A DNA stretch of 64,000 bases from Roseobacter sp. MH60115 (GTDB lineage: Bacteria; Pseudomonadota; Alphaproteobacteria; Rhodobacterales; Rhodobacteraceae): assembly GCF_015644665.1 (NCBI RefSeq), contig NZ_JADOBQ010000001.1, forward strand, positions 124,001 to 188,000. Reading direction: 5' to 3'. The position numbers and the translations under genes were made by a program. Below the pieces are notes generated by a model. It did no database searches and was not told the DNA's origin. It worked only from the letters and a program-made list of their open reading frames with translations. Below, piece by piece: positions 1-7,582 of this stretch. The number at the start of each line of letters is the position of its first letter. Within the stretch, counting starts at the first letter, position 1.

Positions 1-1
1 T

Positions 2-604
2 GTCGTGCTGATCACGGATGCCAAGTGTTATTCCACCACGGACATTTTTGCCGCCGGATTTCAGGATCATGATATCGGCCCGATCATCGGGGTCGATGGC
101 AACACCGGCGCCGGCGGTGCGAATGTCTGGACGCATTCTCTGTTGCGTCGTCTGGCAGGGCGGGGTGGTCCCTATGCAGGGTTGCCGGGCGGTGCGAACA
201 TGCGTGTCGCCATCCGGCGCACGCTGCGGGTCAAGGAGCGGTCCGGCACGCCGGTCGAGGATCTGGGTGTGCAACCGGATTTCCTGCACAATCCGACACG
301 CGCCGATTTGCTGGACGGCAATGTCGATCTGATTGAATTCGCAGCCAGCAAGCTTGCCGAGCTGCCGACACGGGTTTTGCGCGGAGAGATCGTCAGCCAG
401 AGCGCTGGTGATCTTGCCCTCTCGATCAAGACTGAGAACCTCGCGCGGGTCGATGTTTATCTGGACAACCGGCCGATCGGCGCGCTGGACGTCGAGGACG
501 GTGATACGGAGCTGACCATCGAAGATGTCGATGCGTTCGACACCCTCTATCTGCAGGGATTTGACGGCGATGAATTGGCCGCCGCGTGGCGGATCAAGAG
601 CTGA
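2..604 (+). CDS. S41-family peptidase, C-terminal part (5' end outside window)
   Basis: The reading frame is open from the first complete codon at position 2, so the gene begins upstream. The visible 200 residues start with a VVLITDAKCYSTTDIFAAG segment, which matches the strand plus nucleophile-serine region of S41 (tail-specific/CtpA-like) peptidases; the serine of YSTTD would be the catalytic serine. A glycine-rich stretch (GANVWTH, GLPGG) and a vqPDf motif typical of the end of the S41 core follow. The last ~85 residues are an acidic beta-rich extension of unknown role. Signal peptide, PDZ or other N-terminal domains cannot be judged. The next gene, a nuclease, follows after 48 bases on the same strand. 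Confidence 0.75.
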   Translation, partial: VVLITDAKCYSTTDIFAAGFQDHDIGPIIGVDGNTGAGGANVWTHSLLRRLAGRGGPYAGLPGGANMRVAIRRTLRVKERSGTPVEDLGVQPDFLHNPTRADLLDGNVDLIEFAASKLAELPTRVLRGEIVSQSAGDLALSIKTENLARVDVYLDNRPIGALDVEDGDTELTIEDVDAFDTLYLQGFDGDELAAAWRIKS

Positions 605-652
605 GCCACCCGCCGGGCAGCAAGAAAACATTCACTCACAGGGGATTATCCA

Positions 653-1474
653 ATGGTCGATAACACCAGGGTGCACCCGAGCAGTCATCACTTTGCGCAT
701 TTGATTGACCTCTTTCTATTCAAGGGCGCGCCGGTCAACGAAGATGAGGACCATGAGGTGTCCATCCTCATCAACCATGGCTATGTGGCCGGGTACTGTC
801 CGACCCGGTTTCAACCGCTCTGGTCCGCGTATCGGGTCGCGCGTGCCAGTCGCGATGTCGGTTATGACCGACCGCATCTTTACTACGCGGATGAACGTAT
901 CGCGCAAGACATTAGGCTGAGTTCAAGGACCTTCGGTCGGAAAGACGGCATTCAATATCATGTGGGTCACATGGTGCCCAATGAAGCTATCAACCGGCAA
1001 TTCGGGCGTCTGGCGCAACTCGAAACCTTTTTCATGACCAACATGAGCCCGCAGCGCGGCAGCCTGAACACCGGTGTCTGGCTTGATCTCGAAAACAAGA
1101 TCCGGAACATCGATGACACGTCCGACAAGGATCATGTCTGGGCCATCGCCGGTCCCGTCTTCAGCGAGGATCCTGAGATGATCGCCCGCGACGGCGTCGA
1201 GGTGCCAATCCCCGTGGCCTATTACTACATCTCGGTCGATCCGTTCTCCTATCCCTGGGATGCGGAGGGGAACGTGGATATTGCCTGTTTTCTCTTTCCG
1301 CAGGATGCGCCGCGCGGCACACCGCTGGATCGGTTTCTGGTTGATATTCTCGATATCGAGGAGGCGACGAAGTTGCGGTTTTTCCCGGGTTGGGACTATT
1401 CCGTCGATCTCTCTGCGGCCATGGCGGGCGGACCTGTCGCACAGGTGCGGCACCGATTGCTAAGGCAGCTTTGA
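653..1474 (+). CDS. DNA/RNA non-specific endonuclease (NUC1-like), variant active-site motif
   Basis: 273 residues. Residues 100-150 match the beta-beta-alpha metal nuclease core of NUC1/S. marcescens-type enzymes: H103-V-G-H106, then M-x-P-N, TNMSPQ around N130, LN at 138-139 and W143..LE147. In the family the first block is normally D/N-R-G-H; here the general-base histidine (H106) is kept but the D-R positions are H-V, so activity is uncertain. No signal peptide is obvious. ATG is preceded by a purine-rich AGGGGAT. It follows the S41 peptidase closely, so the pair may be co-transcribed. Family placement is firm, substrate is not known. Confidence 0.75.
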   Translation: MVDNTRVHPSSHHFAHLIDLFLFKGAPVNEDEDHEVSILINHGYVAGYCPTRFQPLWSAYRVARASRDVGYDRPHLYYADERIAQDIRLSSRTFGRKDGIQYHVGHMVPNEAINRQFGRLAQLETFFMTNMSPQRGSLNTGVWLDLENKIRNIDDTSDKDHVWAIAGPVFSEDPEMIARDGVEVPIPVAYYYISVDPFSYPWDAEGNVDIACFLFPQDAPRGTPLDRFLVDILDIEEATKLRFFPGWDYSVDLSAAMAGGPVAQVRHRLLRQL

Positions 1475-1523
1475 GCGCCGGTGTCCGGTCAGAACGGGCG
1501 ATATCCGCCTTGGCTGGTGGCGT

Positions 1524-2210
1524 TCACCGCAGCCAGGTCTGGTAGTCGCTGACCAGCAGATGCACCGGATCTGTGTCCTCTTCGACGGTTGCGAAACGGC
1601 CAATGCGTTCGCGGAAGATGTTATCGGTTTCATCATCGTTCACGGTGGAAACCTCACCGACCAGCACATCGCCGCCCTCTCCCCAGAAGGCATGCCAGTC
1701 ACCCGGCCGCAGTGTCACGCTCTCCCCCGGTGCCAGGAGCAGCTTTTCCCCCGGCGCGAAGTCCCGGCGGATACCGTCACACCAGACGGTGCCGCCGCGA
1801 TCCTCGGCGAAATCACCGGCATCATCCGAGCCGAAGAGCTCGATCACAAGCGTCGCGCCGCCGCGATTGATGATGTCCTCGGCCTTGATGATATGCGTGT
1901 GCATCGGGGACAGTTGATCCTGTCGTGAGATCAGCAGTTTCTCTGCGTAGCACATGCCGCCACCGCGTTTCAGATCCGACAGCAAGCCATTGCGCAGGGT
2001 GAAAAGGAAGAGCCCCATTTCATCGAAGCGACCCGCGCCGTAATCGGTGATGTCCCATCCGCACCGTGCGTCGATCAGGGCGCGTGCCTCGGTTTTGCGT
2101 GCCTTGAATTCTTCGGGCGACCAATAGGCAAAAGGCGGCAGGGTAAAACCGTGAGAGCGGATCATTTCATCCGCCTGTGTCAGCGTGTCGTTGATGCGGG
2201 AACGTTTCAT
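1524..2210 (-). CDS. D-lyxose ketol-isomerase family protein (DUF1498, cupin)
   Basis: 228 residues, the usual length for D-lyxose isomerase family proteins. The cupin metal site is visible: H104-T-H106, K109, E111 and H173 (GDWHAFWGE). The family isomerises D-lyxose/D-xylulose or D-mannose/D-fructose with a divalent metal; the actual sugar cannot be read from sequence. It stands alone, convergent with the nuclease gene and divergent from the ClbS-like gene at 2455, with no sugar transporter or kinase beside it, so the pathway context is missing. Confidence 0.8.
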   Translation of the reverse strand: MKRSRINDTLTQADEMIRSHGFTLPPFAYWSPEEFKARKTEARALIDARCGWDITDYGAGRFDEMGLFLFTLRNGLLSDLKRGGGMCYAEKLLISRQDQLSPMHTHIIKAEDIINRGGATLVIELFGSDDAGDFAEDRGGTVWCDGIRRDFAPGEKLLLAPGESVTLRPGDWHAFWGEGGDVLVGEVSTVNDDETDNIFRERIGRFATVEEDTDPVHLLVSDYQTWLR

Positions 2211-2454
2211 GCGGGGTCTTTCGGGTTGAGCATGCGATCAGCAGCGTTCGGGGGCGGTCTGGAGGATTTAGGCATAGTTTCCCGCGGGGCACCACCAATA
2301 CACGCTTGGCAATTGTAAAAAGAGTGCCACCCTGCAGATCATTGTCAGGCAGGCACTAAGGATAGAGCTTTTCGCCCGCTCGGGCGCCGTTGACATGGCT
2401 CAATGCGCAAGATCATGAGAGATGCCAGACTAGGATCGTATCGCGAGAACAGTC

Positions 2455-2949
2455 ATGGCCGCACAAAGCAAGACAGAACTGCTGGACCTCACCCGGAAAG
2501 AGTATGCCAAGCTGCAAAAGCTTGTCATGCAGATTGAGGAACCCTTTGCCCAGCTGAAAGACGATGAGGATACATCCGTCAGGGATGTGATCGCACATCG
2601 TGCGCATTGGATCGATCTGTTCTTGGGGTGGTATCATGACGGGCTTGCTGGCAAGCCGGTGTTTTTCCCTGCTGAAGGATACAAATGGAACGAGTTGTCG
2701 CGGTACAACGCCGAATTACGACAAAAGCAGGCGCATATGAGCTGGGAGGATGCGCACAGGCTTTTGCAGGACAGATACGAAGCGTTGACGCGTTTCCTGG
2801 AAGAGCGCTCCGAGACAGAGCTCTACGGAGGTCCCATGAAGGGGGCGAAGAACAACTGGACAACCGGGCGCTGGGCTGAGGCCGCGGGGCCGAGCCACTT
2901 TCGATCCGCAGTGAGGTTTATTCGGGCACGCCTCAGAGCGGTCGGATAA
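2455..2949 (+). CDS. ClbS/DfsB family four-helix bundle protein
   Basis: 164 residues, mostly helical. The pattern KTELLDLTRKEYAKL at the start, VRDVIAHRAHWIDLFLGWY at 45-65 and the late NNWTTGRWAEAAGPSHFRSA block match the DUF1706 ClbS/DfsB family. Characterised members include ClbS, a cyclopropane hydrolase giving colibactin self-protection, and DfsB-like proteins; most are uncharacterised housekeeping homologues. No colibactin-like or other biosynthetic genes lie nearby, so a self-resistance role is not supported. The 244 bases upstream (2211-2454) show no clear gene. Confidence 0.8.
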   Translation: MAAQSKTELLDLTRKEYAKLQKLVMQIEEPFAQLKDDEDTSVRDVIAHRAHWIDLFLGWYHDGLAGKPVFFPAEGYKWNELSRYNAELRQKQAHMSWEDAHRLLQDRYEALTRFLEERSETELYGGPMKGAKNNWTTGRWAEAAGPSHFRSAVRFIRARLRAVG

Positions 2950-3009
2950 GGTTTCCGGTGTTTCAGACCCGCCCCGCGCAAATCACCAACGACGCCGGTT
3001 TTGTCGCGC

Positions 3010-4737
3010 TTACCCAGATATCAGGAGCTTGTTCTGTGCATCGTTTATCCCGACGGCGCTGTTGCCCTTCGGGCGCAGCCACCCACGATAGTGGGCCAGC
3101 AGACCGATCACGGGCAGGCTGAGGCGTACATCAAAGCAAAAACGACCCTCGCAATCCTGAAATTCGGAGGTTTCCGACCGTGGTGCGAGGACCTTGGGCA
3201 AGGGCATTCTGCCAATGGTCCAGGATGCAACAGGCATCTTGATCCTGTCGGTGCTTGCCTGCACCGGGAGGACAAAGGTGAAAGGCCAGAATGCTTCCGT
3301 CAGGCGACCCTCTTTTTGACGGGCCAGACGCGAGCTCAGGATTTTGCCGTCAAAGCTTCTTGTCCAATGCTCAACAAGGCACCTGCGCCTGGAGAGCTTT
3401 CGATCAATGCAGACAGAAACGGGTACGTTTCGCCCGGCCTTTGGGAAGCCGAAAACCCATGCGGCAAGTTTGGGCAGGAACCAGCCTCCCGCATCGATAT
3501 CCGCTTCTCCGGACCAGATGGGAGGCGCTGTTTGTCCGTGAAAATACTGCAAGGCTTGGGGCAACTTTCGAAACCGATCCGTCCCAAGGTGTGCTTCGAA
3601 CAATCCATGATCTCGCGACATCACATCCGTTTTCGTTTTGATCGCGTAGGAACCTGTCTCTACGAGGATGTCAGGCAGTGTCAGGGCGTCATGTGCAAGA
3701 CGCGCGCCGACTGCACCCTCACCTGCCAAGAGTTTCTTGAGCGCGGCGGCAGCAGGCAGGATGGGCACGTTGGGCCCGTGGTCGTCTTTGGCAACGAGGG
3801 TCCAATTGGCTTGTGTAAACGCGCCTTTTGCATCCAGACCGCAGACTGACACCTGCATGCCGCCCCGATCCGAGGTCGGAAGGCGCGTCACTTGCCTGGC
3901 TTTCAGGAGCACCGGGATCAGGAAGCCTGGGTCGGGCAGCAGATGCCATTTGCGCAAGGCCGCAAGTGTTTCAATACCACGTTGCTCAATAGTGGATTCC
4001 AGGCCTGCGGAGAAAGAAACGCGGGATTGGACCTTGTGACGTGGACCAAGATACTCGGCGTCATAGGTCTCTACGGCGGCGACGCGACGGCGGCCCAGAC
4101 CGGCGATGTCAACCACTCTCGGTTCGGACCATCCGGAGGTTTTGGATAATTGGCCGTCCTGCCAGATTGGGGTGTCTTTGCCCGCGTAGCTCAGGATCGC
4201 CTCAATGACGGAACGACCGACTTCGCTTTGACCGCCGGGGGCAATGCAGATGTCGATCGTGTCCAGGCGTTGCCAATCCCGGGCCAGATGATCCACCACA
4301 CAGGCGGACAGGGTCGGGGTCGAGCTTGCGCCGGTCAGCGCTGCGACACCCTTCGCGCGGGCAAGACCCTCCAAGCTTTCGACAAAACCTGCGAGATAGC
4401 TGCGTGCATCGGCCAAATCGATCAGATGCGAACCGGAGGCGACAACACTGCGCGCAACTTCGAAATCGGCGTGCTGGAAGGGCCCCGAACAATCGATGAC
4501 CGCGAAGGGTCTGATGTCGTCCAGCCTTGCGTCCAGATTTTCGCGACAATCGAGCGCGACGCCGTGCACCGGGGTGGCTCCATTCCCCATACGCAGGACC
4601 TTGGCAAAACGCTCTGCCTTGACTGCAGATCTGGACGTGATGAAGAGCTCAATATCTTCAAAAGTCATCAGGTGATGGGCCAGGCGTTTGCCAAAGACGC
4701 CGGTGCCCCCGATGATCAGAATGCGGGACCGTTTCAT
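3010..4737 (-). CDS. Saccharopine dehydrogenase-like NAD(P) protein fused to a C-terminal DUF4166 domain
   Basis: 575 residues when started at ATG 4737. This start is chosen because MKRSRILIIGGTGVFG gives the standard N-terminal dinucleotide-binding GxxGxxG fold, and because it overlaps the stop of the preceding DCC gene by ATGA. Residues 1 to about 370 resemble saccharopine dehydrogenase-like oxidoreductases. Residues about 390-570 resemble DUF4166 and align by eye with the separate DUF4166 protein encoded two genes upstream (shared PQA, DFDGK/GRQS, SE/HH...RFRF..L blocks). It is the last gene of the three-gene operon 5788-3010. Substrate is unknown; the family is often annotated without experimental support. 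Confidence 0.8.
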   Translation of the reverse strand: MKRSRILIIGGTGVFGKRLAHHLMTFEDIELFITSRSAVKAERFAKVLRMGNGATPVHGVALDCRENLDARLDDIRPFAVIDCSGPFQHADFEVARSVVASGSHLIDLADARSYLAGFVESLEGLARAKGVAALTGASSTPTLSACVVDHLARDWQRLDTIDICIAPGGQSEVGRSVIEAILSYAGKDTPIWQDGQLSKTSGWSEPRVVDIAGLGRRRVAAVETYDAEYLGPRHKVQSRVSFSAGLESTIEQRGIETLAALRKWHLLPDPGFLIPVLLKARQVTRLPTSDRGGMQVSVCGLDAKGAFTQANWTLVAKDDHGPNVPILPAAAALKKLLAGEGAVGARLAHDALTLPDILVETGSYAIKTKTDVMSRDHGLFEAHLGTDRFRKLPQALQYFHGQTAPPIWSGEADIDAGGWFLPKLAAWVFGFPKAGRNVPVSVCIDRKLSRRRCLVEHWTRSFDGKILSSRLARQKEGRLTEAFWPFTFVLPVQASTDRIKMPVASWTIGRMPLPKVLAPRSETSEFQDCEGRFCFDVRLSLPVIGLLAHYRGWLRPKGNSAVGINDAQNKLLISG

Positions 4738-5135
4738 AAGCCGAACCTGTGCCGGTTTGCAGCGGTTGGAAGAATGCAGTCGTCTCTCTTTCCAAACAGC
4801 CGGTATCGGTTGCGGGCCAGCAGGTCGTAGCCGATGTCGCGGAAGCGCCTTGGCAGACATTGCGTCAAGAGGATCAATCGCGCCGGGCCATTCAAATGCC
4901 GGGCAAGCGCAAGGATGGCGTCAGATTTTTCAAGGGCCGCGCCGTTCTCGATGAACAGGAATGTGACCGGATCATCGGGATCGATACCATGTGTCACTGC
5001 CAGATCGCGGCCCTCCTGCGATTGGATAGCGACAAATCGAATGCTGTCGGTTTTTTCGTGCTTCAGTGTGTACTGCACGCCGCCATCACAAAGCACACAC
5101 AGGCTGTCGAAGACCCAGGTCGACTGGTTGGACAT
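4734..5135 (-). CDS. DCC-type thiol-disulfide oxidoreductase-like protein (DUF393)
   Basis: 133 residues from ATG 5135, which has a good GGGAGG nine bases upstream. The N-terminal VFDSLCVLCDGG motif is the hallmark of the DCC (DUF393) family, a thioredoxin-fold group with a C-x-x-C pair (CVLC). The middle carries the usual SQEGRDLAVTHGIDPDDPVTF region and the end YRLFGKRDDC. It overlaps both neighbours (TGATG upstream, ATGA downstream), so the three proteins are translationally coupled. A redox role is suggested only by the fold; no partner is known. Confidence 0.8.
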   Translation of the reverse strand: MSNQSTWVFDSLCVLCDGGVQYTLKHEKTDSIRFVAIQSQEGRDLAVTHGIDPDDPVTFLFIENGAALEKSDAILALARHLNGPARLILLTQCLPRRFRDIGYDLLARNRYRLFGKRDDCILPTAANRHRFGL

Positions 5136-5788
5136 CAGCTTGATCCTCCCGCGTCCTGAAAGATTGCATCCTGACCGATCAGCATCCCAAAGAGACGATT
5201 GGTGAGGCGCAGCGAAAACCTGAAACGGCCGCCACCCAGATCGTGGTGTCCAATGGTCAGCGCGCCGGGGCTCATCCATCTGGGCAGGCGCATGCGCAAA
5301 CCGCGAAACGACAGGAAGTAGTGGTCGCTTTTGAAGAAGAGCGCGTCATCCAGTGCTTCGGTCCTCAATGCCATACCGATGCCGTAGCCGATGTATTCTT
5401 CCAACCCGGTTGGGCCCGCAAATCTTTTGGAGCTGTGTACCATTTGCGGAAATCCGGATTGACGACCATATTGCCGTATCCAGAATTGCCCGTCTCCCGC
5501 GATATCTTCGGTGACAACCACGATGGCGGGCTGACCGACGCAGGACATGTCATAGGGCAGGGGGCCGCCGACCAGACGTGCCGCCTGCGACAGCAGCCAC
5601 CCGGCCCAATTCATCTGCATATCGGTCACAACCCCCTGATAGGCAACGCTGGCACCACCCCGGACCCTTTTGCCGAAACGCTGTCGGATGGCTTGCGGCA
5701 GCTGGTGCCACATTTCGGGCCCCAGCAGGGTGCTGAAGCGGGTGTCTTTTTGCGGGTTATGCGGGTCAAATCGAGATGTCATCTGCAT
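5135..5788 (-). CDS. DUF4166 domain protein
   Basis: 217 residues consisting of essentially one DUF4166 domain (STLLGPEMWHQLPQAIR near the start, PGALTIGHHDLGGGRFRF near the end). Function is unknown for the family. The ATG at 5788 is preceded by AGGTAA; a second ATG two codons later is possible. It is first in the operon and its promoter region contains the 24-bp palindrome at 5814-5837 that is nearly repeated in the promoter of the regulator gene at 6419. The stop overlaps the start of the DCC gene (TGATG). Confidence 0.75.
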   Translation of the reverse strand: MQMTSRFDPHNPQKDTRFSTLLGPEMWHQLPQAIRQRFGKRVRGGASVAYQGVVTDMQMNWAGWLLSQAARLVGGPLPYDMSCVGQPAIVVVTEDIAGDGQFWIRQYGRQSGFPQMVHSSKRFAGPTGLEEYIGYGIGMALRTEALDDALFFKSDHYFLSFRGLRMRLPRWMSPGALTIGHHDLGGGRFRFSLRLTNRLFGMLIGQDAIFQDAGGSS

Positions 5789-5813
5789 ATTGGTTACCTG
5801 TTCACTTGATCTG

Positions 5814-5837
5814 AAATTTCTGTATTGACAGAAATAA
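5814..5837 (-). promoter_or_regulatory. Operator-like palindrome upstream of DUF4166 operon
   Basis: The 24 bases have the form (A)ATTTCTGT-AT-TGACAGAAAT(A) and match the site at 6407-6430 in 19 of 24 positions. It lies 26 bases upstream of the DUF4166 start; on the minus strand a TTTACA element just upstream (5845-5850) could be a -35, which would place a weak -10 inside the palindrome. Binding by the adjacent GbsR/MarR-type regulator is inferred. Confidence 0.65.
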
Positions 5838-5855
5838 TTTTGTAAATTTTTTGCG

Positions 5856-6419
5856 TCAGCCGGATTTTTTCCCCGTCAGCGTGAGTACTGACAGCACCTT
5901 GTTACCCATTTTCAACAGCAGGTTCAGTTTCGCCTTGGGGACACTCAGCATCTGCGCATACCAACTGTCCGCTGTTGTCAAAAACTCCTGCATGTCCTTC
6001 ATGCGCTTCAGGATGACGGGGTTGAGGTGGCCCTCGTTCTCCGCTGTAGTGACGCAATCGGAAATCAGCCGCATGGCCGGGTCAATTTCGCGCTCCTTAC
6101 GGCCCTGTGCTACGCAGCGCGCGATTTCCCAAACGTCTGTTTCTGCTTCAAAGTGCTCGCGGCGATCTCCGGGTACAGGAACGCGGCGGATCAATTTCCA
6201 ACTCACCAACTCTTTGAGAGAGTTGGATACGTTTGATCGCGCAATGCCCAGTTCTTCCGAAATCTGTTCGGCATTCAAAGGCGAGACACTCAAAAAGAGC
6301 AGTGCCTGTATTTGCGCAACAGAGCGGTTGACGCCCCATTGGCTGCCCATGTCCCCCCAATAGAGGATAAACTGCGATCTTGCATCGGCTTTGTTAGAAT
6401 TATCAGATATTTCTGTCAT
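5856..6419 (-). CDS. GbsR/MarR family transcriptional regulator
   Basis: 187 residues from ATG 6419. The GbsR-like opening (FILYWGDMGSQWGVNRSVAQIQALLF) is followed by a winged helix-turn-helix (PLNAEQISEELGIARSNVSNSLKELVSWKLIRRV, about residues 48-82) and a C-terminal helical dimerisation part. An upstream in-frame ATG (6473) would add 18 residues but has no ribosome site and lies upstream of the best promoter. The start codon itself sits in the centre of the 6407-6430 palindrome, which points to autoregulation. Codirectional with, and 67 bases upstream of, the DUF4166 operon, which carries the same palindrome. Confidence 0.8.
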   Translation of the reverse strand: MTEISDNSNKADARSQFILYWGDMGSQWGVNRSVAQIQALLFLSVSPLNAEQISEELGIARSNVSNSLKELVSWKLIRRVPVPGDRREHFEAETDVWEIARCVAQGRKEREIDPAMRLISDCVTTAENEGHLNPVILKRMKDMQEFLTTADSWYAQMLSVPKAKLNLLLKMGNKVLSVLTLTGKKSG

Positions 6420-6430
6420 GACGGAAATAT
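6407..6430 (-). promoter_or_regulatory. Operator-like palindrome overlapping the MarR-type gene start
   Basis: Near-perfect palindrome, arms ATATTTCTGTC and GACGGAAATAT around AT; with flanking bases it extends to 6406-6431. It covers the predicted -10 element and the ATG of the regulator gene. It is the better conserved of the two copies (other at 5814-5837). Confidence 0.7.
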
Positions 6431-6454
6431 CAGAGAAGAATGGTGATTTGTCAA
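6426..6454 (-). promoter_or_regulatory. Promoter of the MarR-type gene, probably giving a leaderless mRNA
   Basis: On the minus strand a perfect TTGACA (6454-6449) is followed, after exactly 17 bases, by GATATT (6431-6426, four of six matches to TATAAT). Only seven bases separate this -10 from the ATG at 6419, so transcription would start at or next to the A of the ATG. No Shine-Dalgarno sequence is present, consistent with a leaderless transcript. Confidence 0.55.
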
Positions 6455-6663
6455 GGTTTATGGGCGCGCGCATCTGCTGGCGGTGTAGGAACCGTAGCGC
6501 CCGGGAAACAACGGAGTGTTCTGCACCGGGCTAAACGGACTAAAACCGATTGGCGAACGCTCGTTTTATTTCTTTGGATGTTAACGACGTCTTGAGCGAC
6601 ATGATTATGCCTGTAAGGGCTCCAATGCTTTGAGAATGGATGAATTGTTGCTTCGTTTCTCAT

Positions 6664-6703
6664 TTGACACTGGGTGTTTCGGTCAAGTGTCTTCTTTTAT
6701 AAT
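6664..6703 (+). promoter_or_regulatory. Possible promoter/regulatory site in AT-rich leader of the SGNH lipoprotein gene
   Basis: The region 6474-6901 has no credible gene. It is notably AT-rich around 6660-6800. A perfect TATAAT lies at 6698-6703. Upstream of it are nested inverted repeats: TTGAC...GTCAA and GACACT-N14-AGTGTC (6666-6691). The TTGACA at 6664 is 28 bases from the TATAAT, too far for a normal -35, so it may be part of a regulator site instead. Confidence 0.35.
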
Positions 6704-6901
6704 GTTGAAAATAAACAATATTTTTGAAGGTCGCGGCTCTTCGGCGGTTTTTCTTTAAGAGGCATTTAGTGAAAACTGTCTGCATTTCAGATCAGGCTTT
6801 TCCACCCCGTGTTAACGGGTTTTCAGAGATCTCAAAGTACAAAAGATGCTGTGAATGCGCCCATGAGGCGAGGGAGCGGTGACAGATCGGTGGTGGTGCA
6901 G

Positions 6902-7582
6902 ATGAAGTTTCTTTGGGCTCAATTGAGTGTTTTTGTTTTAATCCTTGCCGGATGTGGAGAGACCGTTCCGCATGACGAATCCCCGCGCATTCTGGCGATG
7001 GGGGATTCGATGATGGCCTGGCATGCCGGGCATGATCAGGGCATTGCCGACGGGGTCGAGCAGATACTGAATGAACCCGTCATTGATCGCTCGGTCGTTG
7101 GCGCACGGGTCCTCTATCATCTGCCGGTGACAGGCGCGATGGGATTGAATATTTCCAAGCAGTATGCCCGGGGCGATTGGGACTGGATTATCGTCAATGG
7201 CGGCGGCAACGACCTCTGGCTGGGCTGCGGGTGCAGCCGGTGTGACAATAAGATGGAACGCATGATCGGCCCGAATGGTAAAAAGGGTGAGATTGCGCGC
7301 ATGGTGAGCATGATGCGGCAGTCCGGTGCACAGGTGATCTATGTTGGGTATCTGAGAAGCCCGGGGTTTGGCTCGATTATCGAGCACTGCCGGAATGAGG
7401 GCAATGAACTCGAACGTCGCATCTCACGCATGGCACAAGCGGATCGGGGCGTGCACTTCGTCTCCTTGAAGGATCTTGTGCCGCACGGTGACAGGTCTTT
7501 TCATTCGGGGGACCGTATCCATCCGTCCAAAAAAGCCAGCAGGGCGATTGCCGAACGCATTGCGCGGATCATCGACCGCTAG
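6902..7582 (+). CDS. SGNH/GDSL-family hydrolase-like lipoprotein
   Basis: 226 residues from ATG 6902, chosen because it gives a lipoprotein signal: MKFLWAQLSVFVLILAGC with lipobox LAGC, acylated Cys18. The mature part has SGNH blocks: MGDS (Ser36 nucleophile), a GGGND block with Asn103, and DRIHPS near the end giving the Asp-His pair. A small cysteine cluster C109-G-C111-S-R-C114 follows block III and is unusual. Likely an envelope esterase or glycan O-acyl-modifying enzyme; the substrate is unknown. Its TAG stop shares a CTAG with the stop of the convergent gene. Confidence 0.75.
   Translation: MKFLWAQLSVFVLILAGCGETVPHDESPRILAMGDSMMAWHAGHDQGIADGVEQILNEPVIDRSVVGARVLYHLPVTGAMGLNISKQYARGDWDWIIVNGGGNDLWLGCGCSRCDNKMERMIGPNGKKGEIARMVSMMRQSGAQVIYVGYLRSPGFGSIIEHCRNEGNELERRISRMAQADRGVHFVSLKDLVPHGDRSFHSGDRIHPSKKASRAIAERIARIIDR

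Noticed and set aside
6451-6663. 70-codon minus-strand frame upstream of the MarR-type gene
   Set aside because: No start signal, unusual composition, covers the regulator promoter.
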